Positions 35,463-44,771 of a stretch of DNA of 64,000 nucleotides are shown one piece after another. Numbering within the stretch: position 1 is the first letter of the stretch; the number at the start of each line of letters is the position of its first letter. Position numbers and translations under genes: made by a program. Source of the stretch: Ensifer aridi (GTDB taxonomy: Bacteria; Pseudomonadota; Alphaproteobacteria; Rhizobiales; Rhizobiaceae); NCBI RefSeq assembly GCF_002078505.1, contig NZ_LUAV01000020.1, positions 1-64,000 on the forward strand, given 5' to 3'. A model generated the notes under the pieces. It was not told where the DNA came from and searched no databases. It saw only the letters and a list, made by a program, of their open reading frames with translations.

Positions 35463-38400
35463 TCAGGCGAGTCGCGAAGTGAACGGGCGTCGCCCCCTTG
35501 GCCTGCGCTTGAGCTCTGCGGGGACTAGTTCAAAGTCACTGGCAATCTTAAATTGTCGCCCAAGCGTATCCCAAAGGGAAGCCAGGCTTTGAGTCGCCTT
35601 AATTTCCCAGGTCTTCGCACCTTGCTCGCGCGCTATATTTATGGCTTCACGGAATGACGCCTCCGCTCCCACGGGGTCGTCTTCCAACTGCAGCTGGACC
35701 TCGCCGCGAAGCCGAGTGAGTTCTGCGGCAAAATAGTACTCACCGGTACTTACGGCATGCTCGAGTCCCTGTTCAATTGCTGCGACGGCCTTTCCTAAAT
35801 TACCTGATTGTATGTAGGCACTAGCAAGCAGCCCCAAGTAGCAGGACTTATCGATCTTTTGCTCTCCGAGACGATCGCAAACTGTTTGCATGCTCTGCAA
35901 GCCAGCGGGGTCATGACTCGCACTCTCCACGGCCCAGGCCGTGAAGAAATTTCCCATATTTTCCCAAAGGTTAAGACCATGGTCATGTGCGAGTGGAACC
36001 AGCTCCTCGGTCGCCTCTTTTAGTTTCGCAGTGTTGTTCTGTAGAGCAAGCAGTATGCAACCGTTACCCAGGCAAGCAGACAGCCTATATTCCCATCGCT
36101 CGACCCGAGCCGCGGCTTGCCTGCGCGTCACGGCTTCCGCCTTACTATACTGCTCAAGTGCCTGCCTCGGGTGGCCAAGAAGGTGCATTGTCCAGGAAAG
36201 GTACAGATAGGCCATGCTCGGGAAATCGCTGCCAATCAAATTGGCCTGCGCCTCATAGCCGAGCGACCGTTCGAGGTAGCGGCGGGCGCCTCTGAAATTG
36301 CCGCCACAAAAGATGCTCATGCCCTTAAACTGAAGCCCAAGGACCCGCGCTCTGAGGCTGTCACTTTTTCTTCCAATTTCGATCAACTGATCGCTGGCCC
36401 ATTCGGCATCGGTGAAACGGGCGGAGTTGAAGGCGGTGCCGAACAGTCCGTCCAAAGCGCTGATCAGCGCCTCGGAATCCCCAAGCTCCTCGCTAAGGCG
36501 CATGGCGTTGCGATAGGCCGTACTACCTTCGCGTGTGACATATCCGAACGTAGCATAGAGAACATCCCCTCGCTCAAGTTCGAAGCGCAGAGCCTTTTCG
36601 CTGCGCATCCGCGAAGCCGGCAGCCGTTCGAGGCAAGCCAGACCCATCGCGAACATGTTGGCTGCCTCCACCTTGGCCCAGGTCTTTGCAACATTGCGGC
36701 CAGCGGATAACCAGCAGTCGGCCGCGCGCTCAAACATACCAGCCTCTGCGAAATGTTGGGCAAGCAGCTCCGGATGTTCTGCCGCATTCTTTGGGTCCAG
36801 GCTTTCGATGGCTTGCGCTACCAGTCGATGCAGTTCCTGGCGGCGCTCGCGCACCAGCGTGCTACGGGCCGCTTCCTGCAGAAGGGCGTGCGTGAATGCG
36901 TACGAGGATCGATTTGCGAAAAGCTGAGGTGCAACAAGCCCTGCCTCTGTCAGCCGCACAATCGCGGAACCGAGAGCCCGCCTCGACAGACCGCAGAGAT
37001 GGGCCAGTAGCTTGAGATCGAACTCGCGGCCAATGACCGCGGCCATCTGCAAAATCGCCTTGCCGGACCCCAGCTTGTCCAAGCGCGACAGCAAGGACAG
37101 TTGCAAGACCCGGGGAACGCGGATGTCAGATTTAGGAGCCTCTTGCTCTTGAGGGTCGTGAGGCAGCCCCGTCTCCATGGCCGCGCGCGTAAGTTCTTCG
37201 ACATAAAGTGGCACGCCTTCGGCCTTGTTCAGGACGCGTGCGCGGACCTCTTCCGACAGATTTGCGCCCGCCGCTACGTCATGAACCAGCGTCTGGGACT
37301 CGCGGCGGCTCAGGCGCTTTAGTTGCATTTCGAATACATGTCTGGCTTTTCTGCCCGTCTCGGCGGACTTTCCGCGGCTGGTGACCAATATCAGCATTGG
37401 GTGCGCGGGCGCCTCGTTGATAAGCACATCTAGGACGTCGCGCGACGATGGATCAATCCATTGCTCATCCTCGAACGTGGCGAGGACGGGATTGAGCTGA
37501 GCGACATGGTGCAACCAGTCCACCAGGACCCGGCGAGAAATGGCCTGTTGGCGTCCGGAGCTCAACTCCACAGGCGCGGGACCTGGCTGGGGAACGGGCA
37601 CCTGCGGAATGGACAAGAGTCTTTCGAATATCGGCAGCGATACCTCTTTCGAAACACTACTCGTTGCCAGAATGGTCTCGAGTCGGGACCGCGTAACGTG
37701 TGGCGGATCCCCGTCCCGGATGCCAGCATAGCGTTTCAGGAGGTTGAGAAATGGATAGAAGGCACTGTTTGAGAAAGTTGCCGAGCATTGAAGGGACAGA
37801 TGCGTGCATCGCGCAATCCGCTGCTGGACCTCGAAAGCGAGGCGGGATTTTCCGATACCGGGTTCCCCGGACAGAAAAACGACCCGACCGCGACGTTCCG
37901 CGACCACCTTGTCCCAATGAGTGACGAGCTTCCGCAGTTGCGCGCTTCGGGCGACAAGCCTGAATAATCGGGTCTTCTTGGCAAACCGGCTTTCGAGGAT
38001 TCTTGGACGTTCGACACGCCAGACCCGGAGTTCGGGCAATCCCTTCAGCGAGTGCAGCCCTATGTCGGTGAATTCGAACGCGCCTGTTGTGGCATTGTAA
38101 GTATGCTGATCCGTCAGGACGGTTTGAGGAAGCGCGAGAGCCTGCAACCTTTGAGCCAGGCTAGGAAGAGGGCCATAAGGCACAGGGGGTCCGCCCTTGT
38201 TTGCGCCGAGAAGCTTGGCCACCACCGCAAGGCCGCTTGCAACTCCGATTCGCACTTGGACCGGTGGACCACCGGAGACATCGATGCTTGGGGCGATTTG
38301 TACGATGTCCAGCGCCGCCTGCACGGCACGGTCGGCGTCGTCCTCCTCCGTAAACGGATATCCGAATAACGCCAGAAGAGCATCGCCACTGTAATTTACA

Positions 38401-38741
38401 ATCATGCCACTGCGGCTTCTCACTATGTTGGTACACCGCTGAAGATAGGTTTCCGTCAATATCTGGAAATCTTCCGGTTCCAGCCGAACAGCGTACTCCG
38501 TAGAGTTTACGAGATCACAGAACAGAATGGTTATCTGCCTCCGCTCCGGCGGGCGATCTGCCTCGTTCAGCAATTTGATGGCGGCCAGTATTTTCTTGCG
38601 TGGACCAGGCGGGATTTGCATTTCCTGCAATTCCTGGTCCGAAAGGGAACGCAGGGCGTCAAAGTCCAACTGGAAGAGCGCGAATGTACTTACGAACTGC
38701 TGGAGCCCCAAGCCGCCGAGCCATTTCGCAACGTCGTCCAT
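35463..38741 (-). CDS. SAM domain - class III cyclase - AAA ATPase - TPR protein
   Basis: The 1092-residue protein has four parts. A SAM domain (about 1-62) would mediate oligomerisation. A class III adenylate/guanylate cyclase domain follows (about 68-235), with the metal Asp in FCDLVNST and the second in YSGDALLALFG. A large STAND-type AAA ATPase (about 265-600) has Walker A SGEPGIGKSRL. A C-terminal TPR-like superhelix (about 650-1080) completes it. The architecture is common in rhizobia and works as a cytoplasmic signalling protein making cAMP under control of ligand binding to the ATPase/TPR part. The next gene on the same strand ends 128 bp upstream of its start. The ligand is unknown. 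Confidence 0.85.
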   Translation of the reverse strand: MDDVAKWLGGLGLQQFVSTFALFQLDFDALRSLSDQELQEMQIPPGPRKKILAAIKLLNEADRPPERRQITILFCDLVNSTEYAVRLEPEDFQILTETYLQRCTNIVRSRSGMIVNYSGDALLALFGYPFTEEDDADRAVQAALDIVQIAPSIDVSGGPPVQVRIGVASGLAVVAKLLGANKGGPPVPYGPLPSLAQRLQALALPQTVLTDQHTYNATTGAFEFTDIGLHSLKGLPELRVWRVERPRILESRFAKKTRLFRLVARSAQLRKLVTHWDKVVAERRGRVVFLSGEPGIGKSRLAFEVQQRIARCTHLSLQCSATFSNSAFYPFLNLLKRYAGIRDGDPPHVTRSRLETILATSSVSKEVSLPIFERLLSIPQVPVPQPGPAPVELSSGRQQAISRRVLVDWLHHVAQLNPVLATFEDEQWIDPSSRDVLDVLINEAPAHPMLILVTSRGKSAETGRKARHVFEMQLKRLSRRESQTLVHDVAAGANLSEEVRARVLNKAEGVPLYVEELTRAAMETGLPHDPQEQEAPKSDIRVPRVLQLSLLSRLDKLGSGKAILQMAAVIGREFDLKLLAHLCGLSRRALGSAIVRLTEAGLVAPQLFANRSSYAFTHALLQEAARSTLVRERRQELHRLVAQAIESLDPKNAAEHPELLAQHFAEAGMFERAADCWLSAGRNVAKTWAKVEAANMFAMGLACLERLPASRMRSEKALRFELERGDVLYATFGYVTREGSTAYRNAMRLSEELGDSEALISALDGLFGTAFNSARFTDAEWASDQLIEIGRKSDSLRARVLGLQFKGMSIFCGGNFRGARRYLERSLGYEAQANLIGSDFPSMAYLYLSWTMHLLGHPRQALEQYSKAEAVTRRQAAARVERWEYRLSACLGNGCILLALQNNTAKLKEATEELVPLAHDHGLNLWENMGNFFTAWAVESASHDPAGLQSMQTVCDRLGEQKIDKSCYLGLLASAYIQSGNLGKAVAAIEQGLEHAVSTGEYYFAAELTRLRGEVQLQLEDDPVGAEASFREAINIAREQGAKTWEIKATQSLASLWDTLGRQFKIASDFELVPAELKRRPRGRRPFTSRLA

Positions 38742-38869
38742 CGTAGAGCTCCCAATCGGCAGCCTATAGCTCTCATCGAGCGGTCAGTGTCGCACAATAG
38801 GCCACACAACGATGTGACTGGCCCAAGCGCCTGTCAACCCAAAGGAGCGGACGAATATTGAGGCGGCGG

Positions 38870-40693
38870 TCACCCGCAGGGAACGTCGGCATAGAGCAGA
38901 TGATCTATCGATCCATAAACGATGTTGCTCTGATCAAAGCAAAACCGCTTCGGTAAAACTCGCACGAGATAACGCTGACCGCAGACCGCGGGCAGATACA
39001 GTTCGAACAGCCGAGGCGATCTGGACGGGGCAGGTTCCGTCCAACGCGCGTGCCCCGCATAGGAGATATTCTGAATGAGCCTTGCCGTGGGGGAGACGGC
39101 GATCCCTTGCCTGACGGGGGTAAAGCCTGCGCCCCGGGCATCCTCCATGGCCGGATAGCCGGCTCCGGGAGCGCCGGCGTACGCCGTGATCGCCTGTTGG
39201 CCCATCGCCACATTGAATCGCACATCATCGCGTTCGGGAACCCCGCCGTAGTCGTTGACATATTTCCAGCTGACACGAAGCGCGCGATTGGCATTGATCT
39301 CGTCAATCGGTGCCGGCAGGACTTCGATGCCAGCGTCGATGACCCTGGCGCCATCTGTCTCCGGAGCGGGACAGGGCGTGTAGAGAGGCCGATAGCCGCA
39401 CTCCGCCCCGCCGGCCCCCCACAGGCAGGTGCTCAACGTCTTCCAGTCCGAGCCATCTATTTCAGGAGCCGTGTTGGAGAGTATGTTACCATCCCCGGGG
39501 ACCATCCACGGGTGGATCTTGCCATCGCCTCTTCGGCGCGCCCAATCAGTCCTGTGCCGGTCAATCCGCTGGAGTGTCTTTTTTTCGTCCCGAAGAACGA
39601 GCGTCTGCCCCCAGCCGGGATTGGCTATGAATGGCTGGCGCCCGACGGCATCGGCAGCCAGGCGCCTGCCTGTCAGCTGTGTCGTCAACGTGTGGCAGTT
39701 CGTGCAGTTCCCGGTCGGATCCCGCACCGTTCTGGCACCCGCGATGTCCCCCCCGTATTTGCTGGTGTATCCGGAACCGATGATGCGGAAGGGAGCCCCT
39801 TCGAGGCGGGATCTTTCGGGCAAATAGTCACCGAGACCAAATGCAACGGCACGAGCATCGCTGCCTCCGAGAAAATACCCGACCCGTGACTGTCCGACGT
39901 GCGGATCGATGACGTAGGGACTTTTGTTGTCATGACACGAATGGCATCGGATCTGAAATGTCGGATCGTATAGCGCTGCCGCAGCCGCCCGCCCGGTGGC
40001 ATCGGTGTAAGAGTGGCCGCCTGGGGGAACAAAGGGCTTCGACCAGTCGAACCCGGCTCGATCCTTACGCCCGTCAAAGAAGACGATCTCGCCGGAGTTC
40101 TTGTTAAAGCCGATCGTGCCGAGGAGCGCAAAGCGCGGGTCGGAACTTTGCCAAAAGGGATCACTCGCGACCTCCTGGCTGCTGTTCGACTTACGGCAGA
40201 AGAACAGCCATTCCACATTGCCGCGAACAACACGATGCAAGCGCGAGTTCAGCCCGCAATAGGCGACAGTGCCGGCCAGCGAAGGCTTGTCGCATTTTGG
40301 GATGCTCGTGGTCCATTTGACCACGTTGCCGGAAACGTCCCTATGCTGAAACTCTAGGACGCGGCCGGGCTTGTCTGGATTGGGGACCAGATCGACAATG
40401 TTGCCGTCGACTTCGAGCGGAAAGATTCTCGCATCCGGGCTCCCACAGTCTGCTTCGGGAATCGGCCCGAAGACAGCGCGAGCCTCATCGCCAAACCGTG
40501 TGACGGAGTCGGTGCTTTGGGAAGCCGGCTCCCAGAATATGTCGCCATTCCAGCGCCGCAAGGCGTCGGCGAAGGACTCGTCCGAGATCGCGCCGGGCCG
40601 CTCCGATCCATCGGTATTGCCTGCAAGACCGGCCAAGACGAGTGCCCCGATGACAGCCGAACCAGCGGCAAGCGTTCTGCGCAGGTGCCGCAA
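38870..40693 (-). CDS. secreted dihaem c-type protein
   Basis: The 607-residue protein has a signal peptide (hydrophobic run about 12-25, SAVIGALVLAGLAG). Two haem c motifs follow: CHSCH (about residue 248) and CTNCH (about residue 330). The rest is not recognised. The TTG start at 40693 lies within 2 bp of the stop of the SnoaL-like gene, so the two are translationally coupled. An electron-transfer or peroxidase-like role in the periplasm is possible but no catalytic signature is clear. Like the 570-2048 gene it belongs to an uncharacterised haem-bearing secreted family; both contain Cys-rich Pro-flanked segments. Confidence 0.75.
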   Translation of the reverse strand: MRHLRRTLAAGSAVIGALVLAGLAGNTDGSERPGAISDESFADALRRWNGDIFWEPASQSTDSVTRFGDEARAVFGPIPEADCGSPDARIFPLEVDGNIVDLVPNPDKPGRVLEFQHRDVSGNVVKWTTSIPKCDKPSLAGTVAYCGLNSRLHRVVRGNVEWLFFCRKSNSSQEVASDPFWQSSDPRFALLGTIGFNKNSGEIVFFDGRKDRAGFDWSKPFVPPGGHSYTDATGRAAAAALYDPTFQIRCHSCHDNKSPYVIDPHVGQSRVGYFLGGSDARAVAFGLGDYLPERSRLEGAPFRIIGSGYTSKYGGDIAGARTVRDPTGNCTNCHTLTTQLTGRRLAADAVGRQPFIANPGWGQTLVLRDEKKTLQRIDRHRTDWARRRGDGKIHPWMVPGDGNILSNTAPEIDGSDWKTLSTCLWGAGGAECGYRPLYTPCPAPETDGARVIDAGIEVLPAPIDEINANRALRVSWKYVNDYGGVPERDDVRFNVAMGQQAITAYAGAPGAGYPAMEDARGAGFTPVRQGIAVSPTARLIQNISYAGHARWTEPAPSRSPRLFELYLPAVCGQRYLVRVLPKRFCFDQSNIVYGSIDHLLYADVPCG

Positions 40694-40694
40694 C

Positions 40695-41330
40695 TCACCG
40701 TCCCATGGGCTCGAATTCAGGTGTGTCGGCGTAGACAGTCAGCTTCGCAAACCTCCAGATCCCGGAGCCATCCCTTTCGAGGGTGCCTCTTACATCCGCC
40801 GTATAGTCCGGCTCAGGCAACACTCGATCGCCGTCGCTTCGTTGAACAGTGACCATCATCGTCGTCTTCGATTCGAGAAAGGCCTGGCTCTTGTCGAGGG
40901 CACGCAGAAGCGTGTTGGCGAGAACGTGTCGGGACTGGAAGACATCTTCTGTCTGGTCGAATTCCTGCTTGATCTTCATTTTGATTTCTTCATTCGATGC
41001 TGCGACGTAGATCCGAATGTTTCCCTCGCCGGTGCAAACCTCGTAGCTTCCGGTTACGGTAAACAGAGCTGCAAACCGGTCGGGGTCACGCTGATCAAGA
41101 GCCCAGGCGTAGCGGCTGAACAGATCGTCGATCTTTTGCCGGTCATCAGACGGCACAGTGACGCCACCCCACTGAGTTTCGATAGCGGCGTCCATTGCAG
41201 GCTCCGACTGCTTCTTTGTGCATTCAGCGGCAAATGCCGACTGGCAGGGCGCCAGCAGGATTCCAGCGGCAATGGCCAGTGCCGCCGGAAACGACCGGTT
41301 AACGAAGAAAAATTCCTTACGGTCTTCCAT
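40695..41330 (-). CDS. secreted SnoaL-like protein
   Basis: The 211-residue protein starts at the ATG at 41330, with AGCAAGGGGG upstream; an in-frame GTG at 41348 is the alternative. It has a signal peptide (about 14-35) and then a single NTF2/SnoaL-like domain. This domain shows KIDDLFSRYAWALDQRDPDRFAALF, a typical long helix opening the cone, then RHVLANTLL and a C-terminal set of strands. Such domains bind or isomerise small hydrophobic substrates, or act as scaffolds. It lies between an S8 protease and the dihaem protein in one operon. The substrate is unknown. Confidence 0.7.
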   Translation of the reverse strand: MEDRKEFFFVNRSFPAALAIAAGILLAPCQSAFAAECTKKQSEPAMDAAIETQWGGVTVPSDDRQKIDDLFSRYAWALDQRDPDRFAALFTVTGSYEVCTGEGNIRIYVAASNEEIKMKIKQEFDQTEDVFQSRHVLANTLLRALDKSQAFLESKTTMMVTVQRSDGDRVLPEPDYTADVRGTLERDGSGIWRFAKLTVYADTPEFEPMGR

Positions 41331-41372
41331 GATATCCCCCTTGCTCACAGGTGCAGAATACGCACTCGATAT

Positions 41373-44003
41373 TCACTCAGGCCGAAAGCGCAGGCTCAAT
41401 CCGCCGATGAGCGTAGTATTCTCCCCCTCCAGCTCCTCCTGTGACAGGGTCACGACGCCTCTGCCGAATGCGTTGCCGATCGTCAGGCTGACAGGAACCT
41501 GCTCTAGGGGTTTGAGCTCGAATGGCTTTCCGACCCCAAAAGAATCGATCGAAACCTCCCAGTCGGCCGGCGCCGTCACGCGAAGTTCAGTTCGTATCGG
41601 CCTATCGAACGGATTGCGGACAAGGAGACGCTCGACGAAAGAGCGCATCATCGGCAGATTTACATAATTGCGGTGAGTAACGTTATTATCGTTAGGTGTA
41701 ATCCCGTCGACGAAGAAGCTCGCCTTGGAACCTTGAGAGATCCGATCCTGGGGGGAGTCCACCATCGCGAGCAGACAGAAATGGTTGGATAAAGCCGGGT
41801 CAACTGCGGGCGCCGGAAAGTCGAACTGAACGATGCGGGCGGCATCGCCGCTCGTCATTGCTACCGAGGAGCCCGAATAGGCGAGATTTGCGACTGTGCA
41901 CGTCGTACCGCTTGAGCCGGCACAGTTGAGCGGATGCCATTGCGACGTATCGGTCGAGTCGGCCGGAAAATGCGTCCAAAAGTCGGCGGGTAGCGGCGGC
42001 AGCGCCGTGCCGAATTGAGCCCAATGCAGCTTGACCGTTGCCGTTGCGGCCTCTTCTGGGCCGCGGTTACGAATTCGAACATAGGCCCGATTGACGTCGC
42101 CGCTCACTGCGCTGGGCGTCTCATCGGGAAAGTTTTCGAACGTCGCGGCGGTCGGCGCCGTTTGATAGGGTGGCGCGTCCACCTTGATGTCCATGCTCTC
42201 CCAATGGCCGATCGTGCCGCGCGGGGCCTCGAACAGCGTATTGCTGGGCTGTTCGGTGTTGCCCCAGTCCAGACGGTTGTCGCGCAAAAACAGGTCGACG
42301 CCAGCGCGGCCCCCCTGAGCGGCAGAAGCCGCCACGCGTACGGCCTCGAAGGCGTTGAGGCGCCCCCAACCATGGCTAGGTGGGCCGGAGGACGGCGCGC
42401 TGCGCCCGTTGCCCGGAGAATACACGCCGACTGAATCCTCGATTTTGTCGGCCGTATCCTGCAGCAGGTGCTGAACCTCCAGCCGAGTGAGACCTGGGCT
42501 CGCGGTGAGTACCAAACCCGCCACCCCCGCGGTCAAAGGCGTTGACGACGAAGTGCCAATGAAACAGCGGGTGTAGTCGAGCGCGTCGGCCGGGGGCGAA
42601 ACCAGCTCAGGGCAGGGGGCAAGGATGTCATTGGTGTTGTATCCTGCAGTTCCCAATATGTCGGTTGAGGTGATCCACAACGTTCCTCTGCCCGAAGAGA
42701 TAGTTGACAGCCAGGCTGTAGGAGCCAAGAGATCCAGGCATGTTCCAAAGGGGGCAAGATCGTCGATCAAATCCCGGTTGGTCGAACGCCCCACCGCGAT
42801 CACGCTGTCAAGCGACGGAAGGCGGGAGGAGCTGCAATCGTCGACGTGCGAGTTGCGCATAGCAAGCAAAACGACGCTGCCCAGTCCCGCGCGGCCTGAC
42901 GTTGCCGCACTATTCAGAGCATTCACGAGCGCCGGAGCCGCAGGATAGCTCCAACTGTTCGATATGACTGCTGCACCGTGGTTCTCAGCGTAGCCGATTG
43001 CCGCGGCGACCGTCGAAGCCGCGGATGACGCGCCTATGCGGAGCAGCATCAGACTGCATTGAGGGCAGCTGCCCGCGACACCGGTCGCATTGTTGCCTTT
43101 TGCTGCGGCCACGCCGGCTACGGCCGTGCCATGTCTGCTGCCGCTGGCTATATCAGGCCCCGAGGGATCATTGTCATTCTGGACGAAGTCCCAGCCGCTT
43201 ACTACGTTGGGCTGCAAGTCCGGATGCGTTATCTCGAAGCCGAAGTCGATAATCGCAATCGTTGTAGCGGCTGCACCTTGCTCCATATCCCACGCCAGCG
43301 AAGCGTCGATGTCTGCATCCTCCTCACCCATGCCCTGCGCTGTGTTGTGAAGATGCCATTGGTGCCCGAATAACGGATCGTTCGGCAGGAATTCGCGCGG
43401 CTCGACGACGGTGATGAAGTCGGGATGCGCAAACTCAACGAGATCAGTCATTGATTGAAACCGGGCGCTGATCTGCAAAGCGTCGGCCTTCGAGGTTTCG
43501 TCGACCCGCAAGACAAACTGGTTCGCGGAATAGATACTCGCCTCTACGATCGACACCGAATTCTCGGCGAACAGATCCCGTATCCGCTCGCCCGAAAGCT
43601 CCGGCCTGAATTGAACGATGAGGTCGTCGGTGATGATGAGCGGGTTGTCAATGCCAGGCGCCGTCCCGACAATGCCGGCTTGCGCTATCAGCTCGCCGCC
43701 CTCCCGTCTCAGGGTGCGTGGAAGCTGAACCAGTTCAGCCCGCTCGTGCGTGCGGCCGATATCGAGGATGTACAGTCCTCCCGGCAATTGGTCCGCGATT
43801 TTGTACCCACGGCCGTCCGCGAACTCCCTGACCTTCTCGAAGGTAGCGTCTTCGCGGGAGAGAACGCCAATCCGGCTGGAGTTGATCGCGAGCGGAACCT
43901 TTTCGCCCTGCAATTCCAGAAAGTCCGTCAGCTCCTGGCCCGCCGCGTATCCGCCGACCAGCAGCATGACTGTTATTGCTGAAATAACAGTAAGGATCCG
44001 CAT
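41373..44003 (-). CDS. secreted subtilisin-family (S8) serine protease
   Basis: The ATG at 44003 is preceded by GGAGG. The 876-residue protein has a signal peptide (about 1-24) and a long N-terminal propeptide region (about 25-215, with a strand-helix pattern and FAHPDF near the end). The peptidase domain carries catalytic Asp253 (AIIDFGFE), His291 (SRHGTAVAGV) and Ser485 (in GTSSSTPLTAG, where the usual GTSMAAP has become GTSSSTP). The final 330 residues form a beta-rich C-terminal domain of unknown role. It is first in the leftward operon with the SnoaL-like and dihaem genes. It likely matures or degrades proteins outside the cell. Confidence 0.85.
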   Translation of the reverse strand: MRILTVISAITVMLLVGGYAAGQELTDFLELQGEKVPLAINSSRIGVLSREDATFEKVREFADGRGYKIADQLPGGLYILDIGRTHERAELVQLPRTLRREGGELIAQAGIVGTAPGIDNPLIITDDLIVQFRPELSGERIRDLFAENSVSIVEASIYSANQFVLRVDETSKADALQISARFQSMTDLVEFAHPDFITVVEPREFLPNDPLFGHQWHLHNTAQGMGEEDADIDASLAWDMEQGAAATTIAIIDFGFEITHPDLQPNVVSGWDFVQNDNDPSGPDIASGSRHGTAVAGVAAAKGNNATGVAGSCPQCSLMLLRIGASSAASTVAAAIGYAENHGAAVISNSWSYPAAPALVNALNSAATSGRAGLGSVVLLAMRNSHVDDCSSSRLPSLDSVIAVGRSTNRDLIDDLAPFGTCLDLLAPTAWLSTISSGRGTLWITSTDILGTAGYNTNDILAPCPELVSPPADALDYTRCFIGTSSSTPLTAGVAGLVLTASPGLTRLEVQHLLQDTADKIEDSVGVYSPGNGRSAPSSGPPSHGWGRLNAFEAVRVAASAAQGGRAGVDLFLRDNRLDWGNTEQPSNTLFEAPRGTIGHWESMDIKVDAPPYQTAPTAATFENFPDETPSAVSGDVNRAYVRIRNRGPEEAATATVKLHWAQFGTALPPLPADFWTHFPADSTDTSQWHPLNCAGSSGTTCTVANLAYSGSSVAMTSGDAARIVQFDFPAPAVDPALSNHFCLLAMVDSPQDRISQGSKASFFVDGITPNDNNVTHRNYVNLPMMRSFVERLLVRNPFDRPIRTELRVTAPADWEVSIDSFGVGKPFELKPLEQVPVSLTIGNAFGRGVVTLSQEELEGENTTLIGGLSLRFRPE

Positions 44004-44048
44004 GGTTTGCCTCCGCGCGATGCTTCCGCGATAAGAGCAACTAGCCAC

Positions 44049-44771
44049 AATGCATTAGAGAAGCCAGATGTCGTTTGCCACTTAACCGTAAGAATGCGGC
44101 CGTTTCTTTCTGAGCTGTCCCCCAGCATTTACCTCAGCGCGTTCTTGCGGTTTCCAATGTTACGCGGGTAACGCATTCCTGCGCTCGCCTAGATATAACG
44201 TAACTACGAAACGGCGGTGTCTACGCTGGATGGCGATTGTCGTGGCGCATATCAGACGTACGGGCGTTTACCGGTGCCCCTATCCCGCCCAGGTAAGCAG
44301 GATAGTCGGTCGCGTCCTTCTCGCGTCCAGTATATGAACTGCAATCAATAGTTTGAGCGATATTCTTTCTTGTTAACACTTTTGGCTTGCATTAGCAAAT
44401 TGAAAATCATAATATGCTCACGAAAAGATTGAGTGGGGTCTCATAAAGCAATACACGACAAGGGTTTTCAGAAGAAAATCCGGAGGATAACTTTGTTTTG
44501 AGCGTTTTCGCGAACGGCTTTCTTGGCGGTGCTTTTTGCTGCAAAGAAATACGTAGCCTTTATTCTTTATTAATGGCGTAAAAACAGTAGGTTCCCGAGC
44601 ATCGGAGCGATCCCGATCCAGACTCGAATTGCAGAAACTGGCGATGCCGCTCTGCCCGGTTCAGCGGGCATCTGACCGAAACGCCGCAGCTTGTATCTCA
44701 CATACGTATTCGACCGTCCCGCTCGTCAGTGGCCGCCACTGTCAGCCTGAAGGGAGCACAGGGGGAGCGAA
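44049..44771. other. divergent intergenic region with transposon-like end
   Basis: No gene is supported. At 44069 the sequence TGTCGTTTGCCACTTAACCG matches the terminal repeat of the Tni-type ends elsewhere in the window. The 44340-44500 part is AT-rich and probably contains the promoter of the rightward operon. The ribosome-binding site GGGGGAGCG at about 44760 serves the next gene. Confidence 0.45.
44069..44100. repeat. transposon end related to 31187 and 63417
   Basis: TGTCGTTTGCCACTTAACCG followed by TAAGAATGCGG is nearly identical to the end at 63417 (TGTCGGTTGGCACTTAATCG then TTAGAATGCGG). No second transposase-binding copy is visible behind it, so it is a remnant or a solo end. It points rightward, like the other left ends. 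Confidence 0.5.
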
